A program made the translations under genes and the position numbers. The notes beneath the pieces are model-generated. The model made no database searches, was not told the origin of the DNA, and worked only from the letters and a program-made list of their open reading frames with translations. Below, in pieces: positions 50,921-59,087 of a stretch of 64,000 bases of DNA. Within the stretch, counting starts at the first letter, position 1; the number at the start of each line of letters is the position of its first letter. Source of the DNA: Bhargavaea ullalensis. GTDB taxonomy: Bacteria > Bacillota > Bacilli > Bacillales_A > Planococcaceae. The stretch lies in assembly GCF_040545425.1 (NCBI RefSeq), contig NZ_JBEPLW010000004.1; one strand, written 5' to 3'.

Positions 50921-51169
50921 ATGAATCAGGAATTCCGGGTCAATTATTTATTTGTCGACGGCAACAGCAGTGCCTACACATTTCCGGTGGGTGAAACCGG
51001 TGTTGAAGAATTGAAGGCCGGGCTCATCAACGGCTTGTTCGAAAAAAACGGATGGATTTCCTTCGAAGAGCCGATGACCGGCAACGAAGTGTTCATCAAC
51101 GGCCGCAATGTGATTAAAGCTTCTGCGCTCGTGATCGACATGGAAATGACATCCAAAGAAGAAGAATGA
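50921..51169 (+). CDS. Small uncharacterised protein
   Basis: 82 residues, no family recognised. It reads as beta strands with one helix (ELKAGLINGLFEKNGW), like small antiparallel-sheet proteins. GGGGGCGG lies before the ATG. Followed by a hairpin. Confidence 0.6.
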   Translation: MNQEFRVNYLFVDGNSSAYTFPVGETGVEELKAGLINGLFEKNGWISFEEPMTGNEVFINGRNVIKASALVIDMEMTSKEEE

Positions 51170-51172
51170 AAC

Positions 51173-51202
51173 AGGGGACCGCTCTTCGGGTCCCTTTGTT
51201 TA
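51173..51202 (+). terminator. Terminator-like hairpin after the 82-residue gene
   Basis: AGGGGACC (51173-51180) and GGGTCCCT (51188-51195) with one mismatch, then TTGTTTATTT. Confidence 0.5.
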
Positions 51203-51297
51203 TTTCTTGTCTTTTAGAAGGAGAATTAAAGGGAATACATAGACTAACTGGGCGATACAAGAAGCTTTTGGGAAAAATCCGGAACGGAGTGAAACGA

Positions 51298-51915
51298 TTG
51301 GGATACATTGGGCTCGTCGTTGCACTGATTGTGATCATCGTCATCGCGGGTTCGAGAAACATGAAAATCAGGGAAGAATTGATGGAAGAAGAAACAGCCG
51401 CAAACAGAGAAAACCGGATCCCAAGCGGCGTTCAAGCGGCAGTCATCTTTCGGGTGAGCGGCGTCGACGGGCGAAATGAAGCAGGCGAAGACATTCAAAG
51501 CGTCCTCCGCCGGATCGGCAGCCAGTACAATAGCGAAGGAGAACTCGAGCCATTCGATGGAATGACAGACAATGAAGCCCTCGGGCTTTATCAAAAAATC
51601 GGAGAATTCGAGAACCAGCCGCTTGAAGACGTCATCCGTCTCGTCTATGACCCAGCCGATCCGCAGCATCCGAATGTAATCAAAGTTTACCTGAGAGACC
51701 CCACCGGACAATGGCACCATGTCGGCAAGGTCGGGGAAGAAGACAACCGTAGGATCGAAGACATGCTGAACAACGATCAAATAGCCGGCACCTGGGCAGA
51801 ACTGACCGGTGGCCGGTATAAAGAGATTGAATTCAATGAGAGCGAGGACAAAGACGTCTTAAAGACGATTGAAATGGAGCGGGGGCTCACCGTGATGCTG
51901 CTGCGTCCAGATTGA
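51298..51915 (+). CDS. Membrane-anchored protein of unknown function
   Basis: 205 residues with an N-terminal membrane helix (YIGLVVALIVIIVIAGS) and an outside domain of about 180 residues that I do not recognise. I choose TTG 51298, six bases behind GGAGTGA; the frame upstream to 51166 crosses the preceding hairpin. The stop overlaps the first base of its terminator. Confidence 0.6.
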   Translation: MGYIGLVVALIVIIVIAGSRNMKIREELMEEETAANRENRIPSGVQAAVIFRVSGVDGRNEAGEDIQSVLRRIGSQYNSEGELEPFDGMTDNEALGLYQKIGEFENQPLEDVIRLVYDPADPQHPNVIKVYLRDPTGQWHHVGKVGEEDNRRIEDMLNNDQIAGTWAELTGGRYKEIEFNESEDKDVLKTIEMERGLTVMLLRPD

Positions 51916-51940
51916 CCGGCCGGAAGAGGGCCGGTTTTTC
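51915..51940 (+). terminator. Terminator of the membrane-anchored protein gene
   Basis: ACCGGCC (51915-51921) and GGCCGGT (51929-51935), then TTTT. Confidence 0.75.
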
Positions 51941-52003
51941 CATGCCGAAAATCCGCAATGGTTCTCTGATAACTCGCTCCTTTCGATGGGTTGTTTCTGC
52001 TTT

Positions 52004-53734
52004 TTACCGACCCTCCAACAATCTGCAGGCGAGTTGCATGTTGAGCACGGCTTCGGCATTCTGAAAATCGACATTCAGCAGCTTGGCGATTTGCTTGAGC
52101 CGGTATTGCAAGGTGTTCGGATGGATATGCAATTCTTTGGCAGCAGCACCCGGTCGCTGGATGTGGCGCATGAAGGTGGTGAGGGTTTTAAGCAGTTCTT
52201 CATTTTTATTGTCACCCCCTTCCAACAGTGGGCCGAGCGTCGATTCAAGAAAGGCTTCGATATCCTTGCCTGAGTTATGCAAAAGCAGTCGTTCCAAACC
52301 GAAGTGCATACGATCGGCGACGTTCCCTTTAAACGCGGTCGTTTTCATGAGTCGGAGGGTTTTGAATGCGAATTCGATCGAGTCGGGCAGTTTTTCCATT
52401 CCTTCAACTGGACGTCCGATGGCGAAATTAGCAGAAGTGGAGATTCTGCGATGCCGGATGTACTGGTCTGCTTCGTCAGCAATTAACCGGATCTGCCGGT
52501 TCAAGGATGATTCGGCGGTTCCTGATTCTACGGAAAGCAGGAGGAGGAACGCCTGCTCGTTTTGTATGACAAGACTTCCCGGGAAGCGGCGGTTGATCTC
52601 AAGCTGGAGAAAGCTCATGAAATCTTGCTTTTTGACAAGACCTTCAATAGTGTTTCCGTTCAAAAGCTCGGTTGTTTCAGCAGCCACGGGCAGGAAAGCA
52701 CCGCTCACAGCGAGACCGAGACCTTGCGCCCGGTCGATAAAGTCGTCCGTCAACATGCCGGATAGAAGGTCGTCCAAAAGCTGTTTCTTGAAGCTTTGTT
52801 CCACTTCGCGTATCGACGCAGCGCGATTTATCTCCAGGGCGAAGTACAAAATGCTTTGTTGTAGAAAGTATTGTTCTGTTTCAGTAAGCGCTTGTCCGTC
52901 ATCTCCGTAAACGAGGAGCTTTCCGATGAGGCGGCTGCCATTTCGGACTAAGTACTCGGTGAGAAGCTTCCCGTTCCCGGAAGCTTCTGTTTCAAATGAC
53001 TCTCCGTAGACAGTGAACAGAGAAAGGGGTTTTTGAATCTGCACAGCCAGCCGTTCAAGCATGGCATCAAGACCGCTCCCCAGGTTCATCTGCAAAAGAA
53101 GATCCTGCTGGAAATCAAGAATCTGTTCAAGAAGATCGTTTTTCGACTTCAATTCCTCGTGCAGTCGGGCCTTTTCCAGGGCGGTCGCCGCTTGGTCTGA
53201 AATAACCTGCAACAACTTGAGGTCTTCTTCCGAAAAAGTGCCCTCCGGGTCGAAACCGTTCAAGGTGATCACACCGATGCATTGATCTGTCGCTGATATG
53301 AGCGGGACGCTCATCGCCCGAAACGAGTTTTTTGATGGGTGCAGTGCGACTGAGTGATCCAGAAGACGCAGGTTCGTTTCAGACATTGATTGAGTCTCTG
53401 CTGTGATTTCATCCAGTGAACGGAGGAGGACCGGCTTTCTTGTTGAAAAGCAGGTTCCTGTGAACGATTCCCCGGCTTTCAGGCGGATTTGCTCGACGTC
53501 TTCATTAAAGTTCACATGAGATCTGCAGATGAGGTGATTTTCACGCGGTTCGAACAAAAAAAGTGCCCCACCGTCGGCGTCGCGGATGGCCCTGATCGAT
53601 TCTTTTAGCGTTAACTCGAACAGTTCGCTCAAATCCAGAGTCGAATTCACGGCTTTTGCAACGTTCATGAGCGCTTCCGTACGCGGACAAAGGAAAAGGG
53701 ATTCTTTAGGATGGCCGGCTGCCACTTCATTCAC
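52004..53734 (-). CDS. GAF-PucR family transcriptional regulator
   Basis: 576 residues: an N-terminal GAF domain (about 20-195; TLDLSELFELTLKESIRAI, GVITLNGFD), a long coiled segment, a central GGDEF-like/CdaR region, and a C-terminal PucR helix-turn-helix (AAAKELHIHPNTLQYRLKQIAKLL, about 530-555). It lies downstream of, and on the same strand as, the abgT-amidohydrolase-M20 cluster, so it is the likely regulator of that cluster. GGAGTGA lies very close to the ATG at 53734, so an internal GTG may be the true start. A hairpin separates it from the M20 gene. Confidence 0.85.
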   Translation of the reverse strand: MNEVAAGHPKESLFLCPRTEALMNVAKAVNSTLDLSELFELTLKESIRAIRDADGGALFLFEPRENHLICRSHVNFNEDVEQIRLKAGESFTGTCFSTRKPVLLRSLDEITAETQSMSETNLRLLDHSVALHPSKNSFRAMSVPLISATDQCIGVITLNGFDPEGTFSEEDLKLLQVISDQAATALEKARLHEELKSKNDLLEQILDFQQDLLLQMNLGSGLDAMLERLAVQIQKPLSLFTVYGESFETEASGNGKLLTEYLVRNGSRLIGKLLVYGDDGQALTETEQYFLQQSILYFALEINRAASIREVEQSFKKQLLDDLLSGMLTDDFIDRAQGLGLAVSGAFLPVAAETTELLNGNTIEGLVKKQDFMSFLQLEINRRFPGSLVIQNEQAFLLLLSVESGTAESSLNRQIRLIADEADQYIRHRRISTSANFAIGRPVEGMEKLPDSIEFAFKTLRLMKTTAFKGNVADRMHFGLERLLLHNSGKDIEAFLESTLGPLLEGGDNKNEELLKTLTTFMRHIQRPGAAAKELHIHPNTLQYRLKQIAKLLNVDFQNAEAVLNMQLACRLLEGR

Positions 53735-53789
53735 TCCAATCCTATTTACTGATCATTCTATCATATCTGTCTATAGAGATTGAATATTA

Positions 53790-53818
53790 AAGAGCAGCCG
53801 GGCGAACCGGCTGCTCTT
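53790..53818 (-). terminator. Terminator of the M20 gene
   Basis: AAGAGCAGCCGG (53790-53801) and CCGGCTGCTCTT (53807-53818), perfect arms; the minus-strand product ends TTTAAT. Confidence 0.65.
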
Positions 53819-53824
53819 GTCTTC

Positions 53825-55033
53825 TTATTTGTATTGAAAGACAATGGAAGCGAATGTTTTGGCCGTGTTGAGCATGGCCGTCTCGTCGAAGTCAAACCGT
53901 GCGTGATGATGAGGATAGACATCGTGTTCGTTTTTCAGTTGGGCACCGGCAAAAATGAAGGAACCCGGCACTTTCTGAGTGTAGTAAGAGAAGTCTTCAC
54001 CCGGCATGACCGGTGGTGTTTCCTGAACGTGCTCTTCGCCGAATATTTGTATCATCGCCGCTTTGGCGATACGGGTTTCCTCCGGATGATTCCAAAGCGC
54101 GTCGTACCCGGTTTCAATCCGTACTTCCGCTGAGGCGTTCATCGCTTCTGCCACACCTTCCGCGATTTTTGTCAGCCGTTCGGAGGCAAGCTTCCGGACA
54201 GAAGGGTCATAGGAACGGATTGTGCCGGTCATGACCGCTTCGGTCGGAATGACGTTGGGTGCTTCGCCACTATGAATGGAGCCGACGGAAACCACGAGCT
54301 GTTGGAGGGGATCGGTATTGCGGCTTACGATCGTCTGGAATGCCGAAACAATTTGTGAGGAGACGACAATCGGATCGACGGTTTCGTGGGGGACTGCCCC
54401 ATGACCGCCTTTTCCACAGACCGTGACGGAGAAAGTATCGACAGCCGCCTGGATGAAGCCCTCCCGGTAAAACATGACGCCTGAAGGCATCGTGCTCTGG
54501 AGGTGACATCCGTATATGGCATCCACTCCATCAAGGCAGCCGTCTTCGATCATTGCCATGGCACCGCCCGGGTACTCCTCCTCGCCGAATTGATGTATGA
54601 AGACAACATTGCAAGGGACCTTTTCTTTGTTCACGAAAAGGCTCTTTGCAAGGGCCATCAGCGCGGATGTATGGCCGTCGTGGCCACATGCGTGCATAAT
54701 GCCGGGAACGGTTGAACAATAAGGGACGTTTTTCTCGTCCTGAATGGGCAGAGCGTCAAAGTCCGCCCTGAAGGCAATCGTCTTGGCTGTACCGGGGAGG
54801 GTCAACTTAGCAACGACTCCCCTGCCGCCGACGCCGCTGCGGACTTCCATGCCGAGTTCCTTATAGAACTGTTCAATCTGCTTTGGCGTTTCAATTTCTT
54901 GGTGGGAGAGTTCGGGGTGACGATGGAAGTGCCTCCGGGTTTCTACCATTTCCGGATAAAGTTCTTCCAGCGTGCCGAGGCATGCTTCCAGACTTTCAAT
55001 TTGTGACAGGGACGGCGCTGTATTCAGATTCAT
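53825..55033 (-). CDS. M20 family amidohydrolase (aminoacylase/aminobenzoyl-glutamate type)
   Basis: 402-residue zinc-dependent amidohydrolase. Metal ligands are visible in HACGHDGHTS, FIHQFGEEEYPGGA, GCHL and the C-terminal MPGEDFSYYTQKVPGSF. It probably cleaves an N-acyl amino acid or peptide; the AbgT-type transporter in the operon hints at p-aminobenzoyl-glutamate-like amides. ATG 55033 has GGAAGGAGTG upstream. It overlaps the end of the upstream amidohydrolase by 38 bases, so the two are coupled. Confidence 0.9.
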   Translation of the reverse strand: MNLNTAPSLSQIESLEACLGTLEELYPEMVETRRHFHRHPELSHQEIETPKQIEQFYKELGMEVRSGVGGRGVVAKLTLPGTAKTIAFRADFDALPIQDEKNVPYCSTVPGIMHACGHDGHTSALMALAKSLFVNKEKVPCNVVFIHQFGEEEYPGGAMAMIEDGCLDGVDAIYGCHLQSTMPSGVMFYREGFIQAAVDTFSVTVCGKGGHGAVPHETVDPIVVSSQIVSAFQTIVSRNTDPLQQLVVSVGSIHSGEAPNVIPTEAVMTGTIRSYDPSVRKLASERLTKIAEGVAEAMNASAEVRIETGYDALWNHPEETRIAKAAMIQIFGEEHVQETPPVMPGEDFSYYTQKVPGSFIFAGAQLKNEHDVYPHHHARFDFDETAMLNTAKTFASIVFQYK

Positions 55034-56204
55034 ATACGGACACTCCTTCCTTATAAACGGTATGAACATCACGGAATGCATGAATAGTTTCTTCCGGATC
55101 CTGATTGAGAACAACGATATCTGCTGCTTTTCCTTTTTCGAGGGAACCTGTCAAAGAGTCGGCATTCAGTGTTTCGGCTGCGTTCAGCGTGGCGGACTTG
55201 ATGATGTCGCCGACCGTCATGCCTCCTGTGTGCATCAGTTCCAATTCCTTTGCAAAATCACCGTGAAGATTGAACGGGGTCCCGGCATCTGTTCCTGCTG
55301 CAATTTTAACGCCTGCCTTCACCGCTTTTCCAAAGCTCTCTCTATGGGCTTCCAGGCAGTCGACCGCTTTTTTGACAGCTTGCGGCGGAATAGCACCGGA
55401 GTCGGCGTTCTGGACAATATAGTAGGGAGCAGCAAGTGTCGGAACAAGAACCGTTCCGTATTTCAGCATCAGCTCGATTGTTTCATCATCGAGGAAGATG
55501 CCGTGCTCGATTGTCGTGATTCCTGCTCTGACTGCGTTTTGGATGCCGGCGGTCCCCTGTGCGTGGGCGGCCGTCGTCTTTCCGGCATGGGTCGCTTCTT
55601 CGACGGCTGCGCGCATTTCCCTTTCGGACAGCTGGGGAGATCCTGGATCAACGCCCGGTGTCATGACGCCTCCTGTCGCCATCAGTTTCAAAACATCCGC
55701 GCCAGCCCTCAGCGTTGCCCTGGCCGCTTTTCGGATTTCGTCTTCTCCGTCCGCTTCGGTAGAGAACGGATAGCCGTGGCCTCCCGTCATGACGATGGCC
55801 TGTCCTGAGCCATATACGGTTGGACCGGTTGTGAGCCCAGCGGCGATCGCATCACGGTATTCCAGGTCGATATGCCACTTGGAGCCGAGGTTCCGGACGC
55901 TTGTTACTCCTGACTTCAGCTGCTTTTGAGCATTGGCATTATGACGGAATGCCGCATGCGTCTGAGAATCCGCTGCAATCTGCGAAAAAGGATCGGCAAC
56001 CCCATCCATTCCGAGGTGAAGATGCATATCGAACAAGCCGGGGATGATCGTTTTGCCGGTTCCATCAATCGTTATTTCACTCTCCAGACGAGCGGCTTCT
56101 TCGCCGACGGCCACGATGCGGTTGTCATTGAAGACCAATGAGGATCTCGTCAGCTTTTTTCCTGTACCGGTATAAAGGGTTACGTTTTCATATTTCGTGA
56201 TCAT
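54996..56204 (-). CDS. Metal-dependent amidohydrolase (imidazolonepropionase/prolidase-like)
   Basis: 402-residue TIM-barrel hydrolase of the amidohydrolase superfamily. MHLHLG gives the HxH pair, KLMATGGVMTPG is where the bridging lysine is expected, and HAQG, EHGIF and GTDAGTPFN supply the further His ligands and Asp. The family includes Xaa-Arg/Xaa-Pro dipeptidases as well as imidazolonepropionase relatives; no hut genes are nearby, so peptide or acyl-amino-acid cleavage is more likely. It is 18 bases after the transporter gene. Confidence 0.87.
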   Translation of the reverse strand: MITKYENVTLYTGTGKKLTRSSLVFNDNRIVAVGEEAARLESEITIDGTGKTIIPGLFDMHLHLGMDGVADPFSQIAADSQTHAAFRHNANAQKQLKSGVTSVRNLGSKWHIDLEYRDAIAAGLTTGPTVYGSGQAIVMTGGHGYPFSTEADGEDEIRKAARATLRAGADVLKLMATGGVMTPGVDPGSPQLSEREMRAAVEEATHAGKTTAAHAQGTAGIQNAVRAGITTIEHGIFLDDETIELMLKYGTVLVPTLAAPYYIVQNADSGAIPPQAVKKAVDCLEAHRESFGKAVKAGVKIAAGTDAGTPFNLHGDFAKELELMHTGGMTVGDIIKSATLNAAETLNADSLTGSLEKGKAADIVVLNQDPEETIHAFRDVHTVYKEGVSVYESEYSAVPVTN

Positions 56205-56222
56205 ATTTTTGCCTCCTTGAAA

Positions 56223-57770
56223 TTAGGATGGTAAGTGAATGCCGCCACCGGGACCGAGCGGAAGTCCGAGCAGGAACCAGGCGGAGAACAACAGCAACCA
56301 GAAAATCGCGAATGCGATGGTGTAGGGAAGCAGGGTCGCAATCAAGGTGCCGATTCCGATGTTTTTGTCATATTTCTTAGCAAATGTCAGCAGGATGGCG
56401 AAATAAGCGAGCATCGGTGTGATCGGATTCGTGATTGAGTCTGCAATTCGATAAGCCACTTGCGTCACGGCAGGATCGTAGCCCATCAGCATGAACATCG
56501 GCACGAATACCGGCGCGAGCAGTGCCCACTTGGCGGATGCACTCGCGATCAAGAGATTGATGCCGCCGGCGATCACAATGAACCCGAGGAACAGGGCAAG
56601 CCCTTCCATTCCGATATTCTGAAGGAAAGCCGCCCCATTGATGGCGATGATCGGACCCAGGTTGCTCATCCCGAAAAAGGCGATCATCTGGGCGGCGACA
56701 AAGGCAAGAACGATATAACCGCCCATCCCCGACATCGCCTTCGTCAAGTGCTCGGCAACGTCCTTGTCATTTTTCAGACAACCGGATGCGAAGCCGTAGG
56801 CGAGCGCCGGGATGAGGAAGCCGAACAGCATGATTGGGACGATTCCCGTCATAAATGGAGAGACAATGACTCCGCCGGTTTCCGGATCGCGCAGGATGCC
56901 GTTTTCCGGCAAGACGAGCCAGACAATCAAAACCGTATAAGCAGCGAGTGAAATGCCAGCCCAAAGCAGGCCGCGCTTTTCCTCAGGTGTCGTCTTTTCC
57001 AGTTTTTCGATTTCGCCTGTATATGTGCCGAGCCGGGGCTCCGTGATTTTTGTTGTGACGAATGCTGCGACCGGAATAATGACAAACGTTGAAGCGATCA
57101 GGAAATACCAGTTGATGGCCGGGTTCCCTGTATAAGAGGGATCAATGATCTGCGCACTTGACTGGGTAAAGCCAAAGATGAGCGGATCGAGCATCGAGAC
57201 GATCAGGTTCGCGCTGAAGGCACCGGTGACGGTCGCATAGCCGGCGACGAGTCCGGCGATTGGGTTTCGGCCAAGCGCAGCGAAGATCATAGCCGCAATC
57301 GGGGGAAGGACGACCTGCGCTGCGTCCGCTGCCGTATTGCCGAGAACTGCGATAAGCAGAATGGTTGGCAGAATAATCTTGGTCGGCGCATTCAGGATCG
57401 TTGTTTTCATGAAAGTGGTTACCAGTCCTGTTGACTCAGCAAGACCCACTCCAAGCATAACGACAAGAACAAGACCGAGGGGCGGGAAACCTGTAAAGTT
57501 GGGAACAAGTGTGGTGACAATGCTGCGGATTCCTTCACCGTTCAGCAGGTTGATCACCGTGATTGTTTCGCCCGTACCCGGGTGAACGGCAGAAAGTCCA
57601 AGAGAACCAAATACGGCAGAGGCGATCAAAATAAGAATGGTGAACAGGGCAAAAAGCGTGACGGGATCCGGCAACTTATTGCCGGCCGTCTCCACGCCAT
57701 TCAGCATTCGCTGGAAAAAGCCCGGCTTGTCCGGTTTGGTGACTTCTTGTACGCTTGTAAGTTTACTCAT
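56223..57770 (-). CDS. AbgT family transporter
   Basis: 515-residue membrane protein with about a dozen hydrophobic segments. The AbgT family block near the N-terminus (ETAGNKLPDPVTLFALF) and GNTAADAAQVVLPPIAAMIFAALGRNP are characteristic. Family members import p-aminobenzoyl-glutamate or export sulfonamides. In an operon with two amidohydrolases, uptake of an amide or dipeptide-like substrate is likely. RBS GGAGGGG. It is the first gene of the minus-strand cluster. Confidence 0.92.
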   Translation of the reverse strand: MSKLTSVQEVTKPDKPGFFQRMLNGVETAGNKLPDPVTLFALFTILILIASAVFGSLGLSAVHPGTGETITVINLLNGEGIRSIVTTLVPNFTGFPPLGLVLVVMLGVGLAESTGLVTTFMKTTILNAPTKIILPTILLIAVLGNTAADAAQVVLPPIAAMIFAALGRNPIAGLVAGYATVTGAFSANLIVSMLDPLIFGFTQSSAQIIDPSYTGNPAINWYFLIASTFVIIPVAAFVTTKITEPRLGTYTGEIEKLEKTTPEEKRGLLWAGISLAAYTVLIVWLVLPENGILRDPETGGVIVSPFMTGIVPIMLFGFLIPALAYGFASGCLKNDKDVAEHLTKAMSGMGGYIVLAFVAAQMIAFFGMSNLGPIIAINGAAFLQNIGMEGLALFLGFIVIAGGINLLIASASAKWALLAPVFVPMFMLMGYDPAVTQVAYRIADSITNPITPMLAYFAILLTFAKKYDKNIGIGTLIATLLPYTIAFAIFWLLLFSAWFLLGLPLGPGGGIHLPS

Positions 57771-57806
57771 GACGAGCCCCTCCTTCGCTTAGTAGGTTAA
57801 ATATTA

Positions 57807-57823
57807 AATAGTATCTGACTATT
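57807..57823. promoter_or_regulatory. Inverted repeat upstream of abgT, possible operator
   Basis: AATAGT-N5-ACTATT at 57807-57823, inside an AT-rich stretch 37 bases before the abgT start. It is a candidate binding site for the cluster's PucR regulator. Confidence 0.45.
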
Positions 57824-57959
57824 CGTATATAGGGAGTTTAACAAGGTTTGCTGGGGGTTTTTGTGGAGTTTCACAAGCTATGTGCGGGTTGGAGAAGGTG
57901 ATCGGTTTAAAAGAAGTTTTTAAGATACAAACCATCCATCTGCCAAATGGTCATCCAGT

Positions 57960-58934
57960 ATGAAAACAGGAGGGTATCCGCTGTCTGTTTCCGCGTTTTT
58001 GCTGGCCATGAGTCCTCTTTACTTGATGGCGGCGGCCGGTTTTGCAGGGCGGCGGCTGAAAGTTCTGGGCCGCCAGGCCAATGGGGTGATTACGCAGCTG
58101 TTGCTTTACATCACTTTGCCGGCGCTGATCCTGTTTTCGTTGGACACGCCCTTATCGGCAGCAATGCTGGCAGACTTTGCCTGGCTTGTGGCCATGTCGG
58201 CATTTGTGCTCACCGTGTCGGTTTTCATGGCGGGGTGGCTTCGGAGAAGGGCACTTCTTCCCGACGGCCAAAAAAGCGTGTATGAGAGTTTGATCGTTTT
58301 CGGCAATCAGGGTTTTATCGGGTTCGCGGTGAGTTATATCCTGATGGGCGAGCAGGGGATCGTTTATCTGACGCTGTTCAACATTTGTTACCTGGTGTTG
58401 ATCTGGACGTACGGGATCTTCTTGTTTACCCGCGATAAGCCGTCGGTGAATTGGCGGGTTTTATTCCTTAATCCGGGGATTCTCGCTACTGTTGTCGGCG
58501 TCGTCATGCTCGTTCTTCCGTTTGGCTGGCCGGAGATCCTGTCGGCGACTTTTGAGGATGTCGGGAAGATGACGATCCCGCTGTCGATGATTCTGATCGG
58601 CAGTCTGCTCGCGGAGACCCGGTTGAGCGACTTGAGGGAATTCAGCCGGAACGTCCACCTGTGGATCGCTTCCTCGTTCAAGTTGCTGATTTTGCCGCTG
58701 ACTTTGCTCGTTTTCATTTTAATTGGCGTACCGTATCCGCTGCTCGTCATCGCCGTCCTGACCGCCGGCATGCCGAGCGCGGCGACGACGACGGTGTATG
58801 CGCAGAAGTTCGGCGGGGACGCGGTGTTTGCGTCCTATGGTGTCATCCATTCCACGATTTTCTGCGTGCTCACGATTCCGCTGCTCTACGGCATTCTTCA
58901 GTGGCTGCACGGATGGGCCGATTTTTTTGGATAG
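57960..58934 (+). CDS. AEC family transporter
   Basis: 324 residues, ten hydrophobic segments of the auxin-efflux-carrier fold with the central loop between helices 5 and 6. Typical blocks: GNQGFIGFAVSYILMG, PLSMILIGSLLAE and AGMPSAATTTVYAQKFGGD. Family members move carboxylic acids such as malate. ATG 57960 has no good ribosome site; AGGAGGG lies just after it, so the start may be a few codons later. It is divergent from the AbgT cluster. Confidence 0.85.
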   Translation: MKTGGYPLSVSAFLLAMSPLYLMAAAGFAGRRLKVLGRQANGVITQLLLYITLPALILFSLDTPLSAAMLADFAWLVAMSAFVLTVSVFMAGWLRRRALLPDGQKSVYESLIVFGNQGFIGFAVSYILMGEQGIVYLTLFNICYLVLIWTYGIFLFTRDKPSVNWRVLFLNPGILATVVGVVMLVLPFGWPEILSATFEDVGKMTIPLSMILIGSLLAETRLSDLREFSRNVHLWIASSFKLLILPLTLLVFILIGVPYPLLVIAVLTAGMPSAATTTVYAQKFGGDAVFASYGVIHSTIFCVLTIPLLYGILQWLHGWADFFG

Positions 58935-58998
58935 CTTCATCACAGGAGCTGATGCCGTTTCCGGGTATCGGCTCTTCCTGTATATCCTTCCAAGACAT

Positions 58999-59027
58999 TT
59001 GTCGAGAAGCGCCGAATCTTTTATAGT
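58999..59027 (+). promoter_or_regulatory. Promoter of the helicase-nuclease gene
   Basis: TTGTCG (58999-59004), 17-bp spacer, TATAGT (59022-59027), giving a leader of about 54 bases. Confidence 0.6.
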
Positions 59028-59087
59028 AGGGACAAACAATAGCAGAATAAACGTATTTTCGGGTAGGGCGAAAGGCGGCTGGATAGG

